From IMG/VR virus record IMGVR_UViG_3300033052_000019, positions 1 to 39,744 of that record: 39,744 bases of DNA. One strand, 5' to 3'. Positions within the stretch are counted from its first letter, which is position 1. Each line of letters begins with the position of its first letter. This DNA is from a virus. Positions 7,330-12,994 of the stretch are shown here, one piece after another. The position numbers and the translations under genes were made by a program. The notes below the pieces were generated by a model. The model was not told where the DNA came from. It did no database searches and was given only the letters and a program-made list of their open reading frames with translations.

Positions 7330-7490
7330 AAACAAAGATCCGAGAAAGATCGACAAGAGTAGTTTACGCGCCTTACCATTGGACCAAATCACCATAAAAC
7401 CCTGCATTGGTGGTGACTCCGGGAATCGAACCACGGATCTCGTCCTGTATGAGTGGAAGTAACTCTTACCTACGCAACGGACCTTTGTTT
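7330..7490 (-). ncRNA. Y-RNA-like unit B with complete permuted tRNA ends
   Basis: The outer stem is 13 pairs (7490-7478 with 7342-7330). The box TTGCGTAGG follows, then the inner stem TAAGAG with CTCTTG (7468-7463, 7359-7354). The tRNA-like part has a CTCATAC loop (7453-7447), which would be a Met CAT anticodon, a T-arm with TTCGATT loop (7436-7419) and acceptor strand AGTCACC (7418-7412). Discriminator A and encoded CCA (7410-7408) follow, then a 14-nt linker, acceptor strand GGTGATT (7393-7387) and a D-arm (7385-7370). The acceptor pairing is 7/7 with one wobble. It fits no neighbouring unit, so the permuted order is real. The T-stem needs one bulged base. Confidence 0.75.
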
Positions 7491-7493
7491 AAT

Positions 7494-7835
7494 ACACTTC
7501 AATGGACAGAGGTTGTAGTACAAAACTAAGTAAGTACTAAACGCGTCAGAGCATTTACCGACGCCAAGTTCACCCTACGATTCCGTATTACTACGGATCA
7601 CCGGTTCATCTCCGGCCTGAACTTCAACCACTGCTGATGTTTCCAGTCTTATCCACTATACTGGTTTAATGTAAGGTGAGTGGAGCACCTAAGCGCGGGG
7701 AGCAAACCGCGAGTTTGGTGGGCTGTACTTCCCTAACCCTCTAGTTCCCTTTTGTCGGTAGAACCAGACGTATACGTTGAGCATGACCTACGGAAGTATC
7801 TGAGTCATACCAGGCTATTTGCAACCCATTGTTCT
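7494..7835 (-). ncRNA. Structured RNA candidate between the small gene and unit B
   Basis: This 340-nt stretch has no credible gene but many stems. They are 7516-7521/7534-7539 (TAGTAC), 7543-7547/7560-7564 (GCGTC), 7643-7647/7660-7664, 7674-7678/7686-7690 and 7694-7698/7707-7711. AAGTTCA 7566-7572 with 7618-7624 encloses two sub-hairpins: CCGTA 7583-7587/7592-7596, with a GTAA loop on the minus strand, and CCGG 7601-7604/7612-7615. The nested three-way junction with a GNRA-type loop is typical of ornate phage RNAs found near tRNA clusters. Strand is inferred from neighbours. I cannot assign a family. Confidence 0.5.
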
Positions 7836-8114
7836 TCATGCAACGCTAGGGCCATCATCTTCTGGAACTTCGATGAAAAGATCATCTTCTTCCGGAAAGA
7901 TGTCCTGCGGATATTGATCGGGGTTTGCCTGAACATCGCGCAGAAATTCAACGCGAGATTCGAGCTCTTCCGGCAATTCCGATTCGTACTCGAGCAAGCT
8001 CGCAAATACGATGTAGCTGGACAGCTCACTGATCGCTGTCTCAACCTTTTCGTTTTGACGAAGCCGAGCATTTCGGCAAAGGTTGAGAAGATCTTCAGTC
8101 TTGTGTGTTGCCAT
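7836..8114 (-). CDS. Acidic hypothetical protein inside the RNA array, 92 aa
   Basis: The 92-aa protein MATHKTEDLL...DDGPSVA has a helical N-terminal half and a very acidic C-terminus (FPEEDDLFIEVPEDDG). GGGAAC precedes the ATG by 3-8 nt. The gene sits between RNA units D and B, and the 3' arm of unit D (8150-8143) lies in its leader, so RNA processing and translation may be linked. No family is recognised. Given its position it could be a partner of the RNA units, but that is speculation. Confidence 0.75.
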   Translation of the reverse strand: MATHKTEDLLNLCRNARLRQNEKVETAISELSSYIVFASLLEYESELPEELESRVEFLRDVQANPDQYPQDIFPEEDDLFIEVPEDDGPSVA

Positions 8115-8142
8115 GTTGTTCCCAATTATTTTTATGAAAGGG

Positions 8143-8299
8143 ATGTTCTGAGTTTAAATCAAGCAGAGAACTGATCGTTAAATCGGCCGCGTCTCCCAGT
8201 TTCGCCACCTGCCAGCACTTTCGATATGGCCATTGGAGAGGATTCGAACCTCCAGAAGGCTGATAGTTAGAAGTAACTCTACTTTACGCAACAGAACAT
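8143..8299 (-). ncRNA. Y-RNA-like permuted tRNA mimic, unit D (Leu-like D-arm)
   Basis: The outer stem ATGTTCTG (8299-8292) pairs perfectly with C AGAACAT at 8150-8143. The box TTGCGTAAAG follows, then the inner stem TAGAG with CTCTG (8281-8277, 8168-8164) and TTACTTCTA. A T-arm GGAGG-TTCGAAT-CCTCT (8253-8237) precedes a D-arm (8208-8191) reading GTGGCGAAACTGGGAGAC, as in leucine tRNAs. The sequences between the T and D arms do not form a clear 7-bp acceptor stem and carry no clean CCA end. The long variable arm expected for Leu is absent, so this is a mimic rather than a tRNA. Confidence 0.65.
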
Positions 8300-8448
8300 T
8301 TAACAGGATTGGCTGAGATAAATTCGGCAACAGTGGCTTTGTCTCCGGCCCCAGTAGACATGTTACGGAATCGAACCGTAACCCGGTTGGTTTCTTAGCA
8401 TGAATGTAGAAGTAACTGTTATCCTACGCAGCAACCAAGCCAGTTAAA
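8299..8448 (-). ncRNA. Y-RNA-like permuted tRNA mimic, unit C
   Basis: First unit downstream of a late-type promoter. The outer stem is about 17 positions with two mismatches (8448-8432 with 8315-8299). The box CTGCGTAGG follows, then the inner stem AACAG with CTGTT (8420-8416, 8333-8329), whose bases differ from the other units yet still pair. After TTACTTCTA comes a T-arm with loop TTCGATT (8380-8364), a 4-nt turn and a D-arm-like hairpin GTCT/AGAC (8359-8341). No acceptor stem is present. This is the most diverged unit; the D-arm assignment is the weakest part. Confidence 0.6.
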
Positions 8449-8463
8449 TGATCTATTATTTTT

Positions 8464-8471
8464 TATTTATC
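8464..8471 (-). promoter_or_regulatory. Late-type promoter of the RNA array
   Basis: GATAAATA on the minus strand lies between the long inverted repeat and unit C, followed by an A/T-rich run. It would drive units C and D and the 92-aa gene, and probably units B, A and E, as one late transcript. Confidence 0.6.
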
Positions 8472-8811
8472 GTGAGAAAACATGTTGTTGGAAACCGCGA
8501 TCTAATCTTCAACCTTGGTATGCTAGAATTCCGAGCTTGTGCACAGCTCATTGGAACTCACGGAAGACCTTCGTGTTATCTCGGTGGTTAACACTTTACC
8601 ACGGTCAATGCTCTAATCCCATACATCGCGCACGTTCTGTTGCTCAGTCAGCTCGGTGAAGCGTGCTGGAGTGACTACTCCACATCTTCAGCTGCTTCCG
8701 TATTTGCTCAAACGTCTGGGCTTCATGTCCATTGCCATTGACAACCAATTCCAAATCTCGTTCAGTAGATGTCAACCTACCGACGTGGTTCCCAACAACA
8801 TGTTTTCTCAC
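8472..8811 (-). ncRNA. Large structured RNA closed by a 25-bp terminal stem
   Basis: 8472-8496 and 8787-8811 are inverted copies that pair over 25 positions with a single wobble when read as minus-strand RNA. They enclose 290 nt with further hairpins: 8533-8537/8545-8549 (GAGCT, loop holding the palindrome GTGCAC), 8559-8575 (CACG/CGTG with inner pairs), 8584-8588/8598-8602, and 8668-8672/8677-8681 (GGAGT, 4-nt loop). No convincing ORF is present. The size, terminal stem and position next to tRNA-like genes recall large phage RNAs such as GOLLD or ROOL, but I see no motif that assigns it. The strand is inferred. Confidence 0.55.
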
Positions 8812-8830
8812 TTAATTTTGAAAGAGCATT

Positions 8831-8849
8831 GCTGTGTTTGTGTCACAGC
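8831..8849 (-). other. Hairpin upstream of the large structured RNA
   Basis: GCTGTG pairs with CACAGC around a 7-nt loop, perfectly. It lies between the dehydrogenase terminator and the 25-bp terminal stem and could be a 5' domain of that RNA. Confidence 0.5.
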
Positions 8850-8879
8850 GCATGAGTTGAATTCTACATAGGCTAACGA

Positions 8880-8918
8880 ATTAGTGCGAATATTTGTGCT
8901 TGAAATATTCGCACTAAT
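8880..8918 (-). terminator. Hairpin after the nucleotide-sugar dehydrogenase gene
   Basis: A perfect 16-bp stem (8880-8895 with 8903-8918) with a 7-nt loop, 8 nt after the stop codon. The minus-strand side lacks a long T run (TTCGTT), so it may act as an RNase-processed or 3'-protecting hairpin as much as an intrinsic terminator. Confidence 0.7.
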
Positions 8919-8926
8919 TTCATCAA

Positions 8927-10195
8927 TTACATACGCCAAACTTTGTCAGCAACAGACTCAAACATACTTGGATCGAATTTGCCTTTAACATCAACAAATG
9001 TTCCTTGGTTCTTGAGTTTCGAGATGAAAGCACCCTCGCCAAGATTCAAATATGTATGATGTGGAACCGCTAATACAACCACGTCACAAACCGGAATATT
9101 CTCGAATCGAGTTGAATTGAATCCGTACTCGTGAACTACATCTTCTTCATCGGCAATGACATCGTTGACAAAGACCTCGGCGCCAACATCCTTGAATGCC
9201 TTGACCAAGTCAACGACCTTTGAATTGCGCATGTCCTTGCAATCTTCCTTGAATGTCAGGCCGAACACTGCGACCTTGAGTTTGCTCGGATCCTCGACGC
9301 CTTCCAATGCTTGACTTGCGATAAAGCTAGCCATCGAGTTGTTGACTTCGCGGGCTTGTTTCAGGAACTTGGAATCATGTCCGACGGAATCGGCTTTGCT
9401 AATCAAGTAGTATGGGTCAACACCTATGCAATGTCCACCAACCAAACCAGGACGGAAATTCACGAAGTTCCACTTGGACGAAGCAGCATCAAGAACTTCA
9501 TTGGTATCAAGATCCAGCTTGTTGAAGATCGTGGACAACTCGTTCATCAAGGCAATGTTGACATCCCGCTGGATATTCTCGACGACCTTGGCTGCCTCGG
9601 CTACGCGGATGCTAGGAGCTTCGTAGACGCCGGCTTCAATGATCAGTTTGTATAGGGTTGAAACTGCACCTAGGGTCGCCCTCGTGTCTCCTGAGACGAT
9701 CTTTTTGATCTTGGTCAGAGTTCGTTGCTTGTCACCTGGACTGATCCGTTCAGGCGAGTACCCGACATAGAAATCCTTCTTCCATTCAAGGCCAGAGAAC
9801 TCTTCAAGAACCGGGATGCACACTTCTTCCGTTGCGCCTGGATATACGGTCGATTCATAGATCACGGTCGATCCAGCTTTCATGTTCTGGCCGACAATCG
9901 TGCTTGCATCAATCAGGCATTGGAAATCTGGAACATTGTTCTCGTCCACTGGAGTTGGCATCGCAATGATGATGAAGTCTGCATTGCGAATCTCTGTGAT
10001 ATCTGTTGTGGGTTTGAACTTGGTCGCAACTTGAAAGTCGCCGAAGCTGACTTCGCCAGATGGATCGATATGTTGTTCGTATGCTTTTATTTTTTGTTCT
10101 GAGATGTCATAGCCGATCGTTTCGTAATGCTTCCCAAACTCGAGAGCGAGAGGCAATCCGACGTAGCCTAGACCGATGACTGCAATTTGTTTCAT
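8927..10195 (-). CDS. UDP-sugar / nucleotide-sugar dehydrogenase (WbpO/TviB-like)
   Basis: The 422-aa enzyme oxidises a nucleotide-activated sugar at C6 to the uronate with two NAD+. The N-terminal Rossmann motif GLGYVGLP is at residues 8-15, ESTVYPGATEE near 115, and the catalytic-cysteine block GGHCIGVDPYYL at 253-264 (Cys256). A C-terminal UDP-binding domain follows (FGLTFKEDCKDMRNSK). All active-site blocks are intact and the length is normal. A late-type promoter lies 30 nt upstream and a strong hairpin follows, so it is a single-gene unit. Surface-polysaccharide modification of the host, or glycosylation of virions, is plausible. It resembles acquired host metabolism genes. Confidence 0.93.
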   Translation of the reverse strand: MKQIAVIGLGYVGLPLALEFGKHYETIGYDISEQKIKAYEQHIDPSGEVSFGDFQVATKFKPTTDITEIRNADFIIIAMPTPVDENNVPDFQCLIDASTIVGQNMKAGSTVIYESTVYPGATEEVCIPVLEEFSGLEWKKDFYVGYSPERISPGDKQRTLTKIKKIVSGDTRATLGAVSTLYKLIIEAGVYEAPSIRVAEAAKVVENIQRDVNIALMNELSTIFNKLDLDTNEVLDAASSKWNFVNFRPGLVGGHCIGVDPYYLISKADSVGHDSKFLKQAREVNNSMASFIASQALEGVEDPSKLKVAVFGLTFKEDCKDMRNSKVVDLVKAFKDVGAEVFVNDVIADEEDVVHEYGFNSTRFENIPVCDVVVLAVPHHTYLNLGEGAFISKLKNQGTFVDVKGKFDPSMFESVADKVWRM

Positions 10196-10224
10196 TTCTG
10201 GTGCCGTATGGATATGGTTTCTAG

Positions 10225-10232
10225 TATTTATT
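10225..10232 (-). promoter_or_regulatory. Late-type promoter of the dehydrogenase gene
   Basis: AATAAATA on the minus strand, 30 nt before the ATG of the 8927-10195 gene. Confidence 0.55.
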
Positions 10233-10299
10233 CCTAGCCACCAGACACGACTTGAAGAAATGAGGATTCCTTTGTTACTGGATGTTAATGAGCGACCAA

Positions 10300-10383
10300 C
10301 TAGGAACGCGCCAGGGACAGCAGACCGGGATTGGCATAGGATTTAGTCCAAGACGAGGATTGGATCCCCTGGCGCGTTCCTAG
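10300..10383 (-). ncRNA. 84-nt hairpin RNA candidate
   Basis: A perfect 17-bp inverted repeat (10300-10316 and 10367-10383) encloses a 50-nt loop that itself holds short complementary pieces (CCAA with TTGG, GGATT with AATCC). It lies between the terminator of the 10435 gene and the late promoter of the dehydrogenase gene. No ORF is present. It could be a processed small RNA or a large stable 3' structure. The strand is inferred. The rest of the 10196-10434 gap holds only the promoter and terminator listed. Confidence 0.5.
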
Positions 10384-10390
10384 AAACAAG

Positions 10391-10414
10391 AAAGGCCTCC
10401 AAATGGAGGCCTTT
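10391..10414 (-). terminator. Terminator after the 116-aa gene
   Basis: A 10-bp perfect stem AAAGGCCTCC with GGAGGCCTTT around a 4-nt loop. The flanks (CTTGTTT on the minus side) allow termination mainly on the minus strand. Confidence 0.8.
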
Positions 10415-10434
10415 TGGCGATGGACTGAGGCGCT

Positions 10435-10785
10435 TTAGAGGATTCGGCCGTTGTAGTAGTACCAACCTTCCCAAGCGAAGGTATATGCCGGCCGCTGCAT
10501 ATTGTCCTTCCCGAGCAGCGATCGCAACTTGCCGACCATTCGACCTTGCTGCTTGACGAAATGGATGGCATAGCTAACATCGGCTGCGGTCAGATAACCG
10601 AGATCGTCATCGCCGCTGTGTGAGAAGACGTGGTACTTCTTGCCATCTTTCTCATCTGGAAATGCTACGCCTTCGACCATCGTCTTGATGACCTTACCGA
10701 AGTGTTCTCCGGCTTTGGCAATCATGGCGTCAACCGCATTGACATTGAACTTGGTGTTCTGGATGGCTTCTACAACTCCGGACAT
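10435..10785 (-). CDS. Hypothetical protein, 116 aa
   Basis: The protein reads MSGVVEAIQNTKFNV...EGWYYYNGRIL, with a helical N-terminus and an aromatic C-terminus (FAWEGWYYYNG). AGGAG lies 7-8 nt before the ATG. It follows the AAA ATPase gene but is separated from it by a terminator, and another terminator follows it. It contains no cysteines or membrane segment. Family not recognised. Confidence 0.75.
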   Translation of the reverse strand: MSGVVEAIQNTKFNVNAVDAMIAKAGEHFGKVIKTMVEGVAFPDEKDGKKYHVFSHSGDDDLGYLTAADVSYAIHFVKQQGRMVGKLRSLLGKDNMQRPAYTFAWEGWYYYNGRIL

Positions 10786-10809
10786 CTCGGCACTCCTTGA
10801 AGAAAAGAG

Positions 10810-10837
10810 AAAGGCATCAAAACATCTTGATGCCTTT
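10810..10837 (-). terminator. Terminator after the AAA ATPase gene
   Basis: An 11-bp stem AAAGGCATCAA with TTGATGCCTTT and a 6-nt loop. It starts 12 nt past the stop codon and is followed on the minus strand by CTCTTTTC. Confidence 0.8.
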
Positions 10838-10849
10838 CAAAACTTGGAA

Positions 10850-11896
10850 TTAGGCGGTCAGGGAGTACAGAGCTTGACGTTCCCAGTTCGGCTTGTTCGC
10901 CTTGCAGAACTTGATCGTGTCGAGCAGGGACCGGAGGCTCAGGTTGCTCGCGACATCCATGTGCTCTTCCAGGAAGTTCACAGCAGCTTCCTTGATCTCT
11001 TCCGAGACATCGGGCTGGAACGTCGGTTGGGTGATGATGTGGCGCATCCGTTCGATCTTCTCGGCGGCGGTCATCGACAGATCGACTCGCATGCAGCGGG
11101 TCTTGAGGTTGCCATCGATTCGGTGCTGCGACCAGTTCGAGATGAAGATCACGCGGCCAGTGAACTGGAACTGCTTCGGAAGCTTGTTCGAACCACGGCC
11201 TTCCTCGGCATTCCAAGAGATCCAGCGTTCGTCGGACGAGTCGAGAGCACCTTTCAGGATGTTCACTGCGTTCGCGTCTTTCTGGATCGAATCACAATCA
11301 TCGAACAGGATCAGCTTGCCGTTGTTCTCGTACAGCGTGCGGTACAGGCCTTTCGCAGACGAGAAACCCTTGACGACGTGGACTTGGCCGGGGTTAACCC
11401 ATGCGATGTCTTCGTCTTCATCTTCGTCGCCATCATCTTCGTCACCACCCTTTGCCTTGTCTTTCTCAGCGGGCGGCTCGAACTGCGAGGTGAACGTCAG
11501 GCCAGCTGCGCGGATTGCTTGCATCACGGTGAACGACTTACCGAGGCCACCTTCACCGGTCACGAGAACCGCGTTGGCCGTGCCATCGATGGCCATGTTC
11601 GACAGGTTTTCCAGGAACTCGAAGCGTTCGCCGATCGTGAACTCGGGCTTGGCCGGAACCTCGAAGTTGTTTGCTTGAAGCAGATCGCCAATCGTGCCAC
11701 TGGTCAGTTCAACGCAGTGCGTGACACCGCAGGCGACGGCGGTCTTGTTCAGGCCTCGCGAGATCGTGTCGACGATGTACTGGCGGCTCTTCGAGCGGGC
11801 GATGATTTGGCCTTGGAACGTGGCCTTCCAAACATTCTCGGCGGGATCGAGGACCAGGCTAGCGGCTTGACCTGCGGAAGAGGTTGCGGTGTTCAT
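10850..11896 (-). CDS. AAA-family ATPase
   Basis: The 348-aa protein has a P-loop GEGGLGKS near residue 116, followed by a strongly acidic insertion (GGDEDDGDEDEDED) and an LILFDDCD Walker B around 190. A sensor-1-like FISNWSQ strand and a sensor/arginine region near LKTRCMRVDL follow. The C-terminal lid is helical. The N-terminal 80 residues resemble a small separate domain. Such single-domain AAA proteins in phages serve in DNA packaging, replication or remodelling; the exact role is unknown. It has its own sigma70-type promoter and AAGGATAAT before the start. Confidence 0.82.
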   Translation of the reverse strand: MNTATSSAGQAASLVLDPAENVWKATFQGQIIARSKSRQYIVDTISRGLNKTAVACGVTHCVELTSGTIGDLLQANNFEVPAKPEFTIGERFEFLENLSNMAIDGTANAVLVTGEGGLGKSFTVMQAIRAAGLTFTSQFEPPAEKDKAKGGDEDDGDEDEDEDIAWVNPGQVHVVKGFSSAKGLYRTLYENNGKLILFDDCDSIQKDANAVNILKGALDSSDERWISWNAEEGRGSNKLPKQFQFTGRVIFISNWSQHRIDGNLKTRCMRVDLSMTAAEKIERMRHIITQPTFQPDVSEEIKEAAVNFLEEHMDVASNLSLRSLLDTIKFCKANKPNWERQALYSLTA

Positions 11897-11940
11897 CGTA
11901 TTATCCTTGAAAGTTTCAGTTCACATCCACCATGAAAGTA

Positions 11941-11969
11941 ATTCTATACTGTCCAAAGTGTTTTGTAAA
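11941..11969 (-). promoter_or_regulatory. Early (sigma70-like) promoter of the AAA ATPase gene
   Basis: The -35 TTTACA (11969-11964), a 17-nt spacer and the -10 TAGAAT (11946-11941) on the minus strand, about 45 nt before the ATG. Confidence 0.65.
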
Positions 11970-11996
11970 CTGAAACTTAAAGAAAAAATGTAACGA

Positions 11997-12164
11997 TCAG
12001 CTGGGCGGCTTCCCGAGCTTTTCCAGTTCCAGACATCTCGGGCAGTTCTGGAAAACCTTGAACTGGTACCGGATGCCTGGTCTGAGGATCACCCTCTCGG
12101 ATTCACACAGGGCCATCTCGATGTCATGGATCGCCGCCTGTTGGGCTTGATTGTCTTCGGACAT
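11997..12164 (-). CDS. Small protein with CPRC motif, 55 aa
   Basis: A 55-residue ORF starting MSEDNQAQQAAIHDIEM and ending KLGKPPS. It has cysteines at about residue 20 and in a NCPRCLEL motif near 40, suggesting a small metal-binding or redox site. It fills the gap between the AAA gene promoter and the 160-aa gene and keeps the codon style of its neighbours. No strong ribosome binding site is visible. Confidence 0.6.
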   Translation of the reverse strand: MSEDNQAQQAAIHDIEMALCESERVILRPGIRYQFKVFQNCPRCLELEKLGKPPS

Positions 12165-12203
12165 AGATTATAACTCGTTGTTGGCCGAATGGCCCAGGAG
12201 TGT

Positions 12204-12686
12204 TTAGTGTTTCGTTTCGAACAGACCATCAAGGAACCTCAGGCCCATGACATGCCTGGAACCATCATGGAATTCCGTGAACACGATCTTCTTGCCAACA
12301 TGCTTGAAGGCCTGGGTAAAGTACACCTTTTCCTTGTCCCGGTTGACGCCTTGAATGTTGATGACTTCGATTCGATCCGGATGTTGGCTCGGGCGAACCT
12401 TTCCGATTTCTTCAACTTGGCTGACAGTCATCCAAGCTTCGGCGATCAGAATGACCGTATCGGCGTCATGAAGCTCGACCAACTCGCGGATCGCGAGAGT
12501 CATGAGATCCTTGGTTTCATGCTCGACTCCAGCGAAGCCGACAAACGTGACCTCGGGTTCGGTACCAAGGTTCTTGATCAATGCCACGACAGGCTGGAGA
12601 CGGCCATCGCGCTTGAGGTTAATCTTGGCCATCCGAAGCATCTCCTTTCCGAGATCTTGGATGGTGAGCGGTTTCTTGTTAGCCAT
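12204..12686 (-). CDS. Hypothetical protein, 160 aa
   Basis: The start MANKKPLTIQDL is set by GGAG 9 nt upstream; an earlier in-frame TTG is less likely. The protein is an alternating alpha/beta fold by eye, with an AEAWMTVS segment and VEVINIQGVNRDKEKV strands. In many phage proteins this kind of sequence (DTVILIAEAWM) belongs to a small conserved family of unknown role. A long hairpin separates it from the upstream 59-aa gene. No catalytic motif is evident. Confidence 0.75.
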   Translation of the reverse strand: MANKKPLTIQDLGKEMLRMAKINLKRDGRLQPVVALIKNLGTEPEVTFVGFAGVEHETKDLMTLAIRELVELHDADTVILIAEAWMTVSQVEEIGKVRPSQHPDRIEVINIQGVNRDKEKVYFTQAFKHVGKKIVFTEFHDGSRHVMGLRFLDGLFETKH

Positions 12687-12710
12687 GATTGGGGCTCCCA
12701 GAGTCAAAGC

Positions 12711-12745
12711 ACTAGGAAGATTACTGAGCCAGTAGTCTTCCTAGT
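12711..12745 (-). terminator. Hairpin between the 59-aa and 160-aa genes
   Basis: ACTAGGAAGA pairs with TCTTCCTAGT (10 bp), and the stem continues with TACTG/CAGTA after one mismatch. It is followed by GCTTTG on the minus strand, so termination may be partial. Confidence 0.6.
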
Positions 12746-12752
12746 GTCATGA

Positions 12753-12932
12753 TCAGAGCTTGCGAAGGTTCTCGATCTCGACCCACTCATGGTGGCTGAA
12801 CTCATAGTCCTCATCAACGCAGCGGACCCAAGCCATGGTTTCCGGTTCGCTGAAGTGCTGGATCGTCCCGCGAACGGTCTTATCCTTCTGAGCAGAGTCA
12901 AACTCTACATCGTCAAATTCTGAGAATTCCAT
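12753..12932 (-). CDS. Small acidic hypothetical protein, 59 aa
   Basis: MEFSEFDDVEFDS starts a 59-residue acidic protein ending EIENLRKL. AAGGA lies 6 nt before the ATG. It is placed between the DUF932 gene's terminator hairpin and the hairpin that precedes the 160-aa gene. The middle (ETMAWVRCVDEDYEFSHHEW) is aromatic-rich. No family is recognised. Confidence 0.75.
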   Translation of the reverse strand: MEFSEFDDVEFDSAQKDKTVRGTIQHFSEPETMAWVRCVDEDYEFSHHEWVEIENLRKL

Positions 12933-12958
12933 GATTGGTCCTTCAGTCAGGTAAGGTT

Positions 12959-12982
12959 GAGACCGGCTGGATTGCCGGTCTC
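12959..12982 (-). terminator. Terminator-like hairpin after the DUF932 gene
   Basis: A 9-bp perfect stem GAGACCGGC with GCCGGTCTC and a 6-nt loop, 12 nt past the stop. It is followed by AACCTTACC with no T run. Confidence 0.6.
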
Positions 12983-12994
12983 ATGAAGGTCTGG

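Noticed and set aside
7121-8430. CRISPR-like array from the repeated AGAAGTAACT motif
   Set aside because: Repeats are short, irregularly spaced and lie inside paired RNA units; spacers contain T- and D-arms.
7060-8440. Ordinary tRNA genes interrupted by about 100-nt introns
   Set aside because: Acceptor strands only pair in permuted order (3' half before 5' half). Reading each 5' half with the next 3' half gives no acceptor pairing.
7023-8448. Permuted group I introns flanking tRNA exons
   Set aside because: Only 10-15 nt separate the D-arm from the inner stem, leaving no room for P3-P6, and no GACTA/TAGTC-type core elements are seen.
8656-8871. 71-aa plus-strand frame in the structured RNA region
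   Set aside because: No ribosome site, spans the 25-bp inverted repeat and a hairpin, and runs against all neighbouring genes.
10300-10383. Simple terminator
   Set aside because: The loop of 50 nt is too large and a complete terminator already lies at 10391-10414.
10640-11935. Long plus-strand frame opposite the AAA ATPase gene
   Set aside because: Antisense shadow of a gene with clear Walker motifs; the composition is that of a reverse frame.
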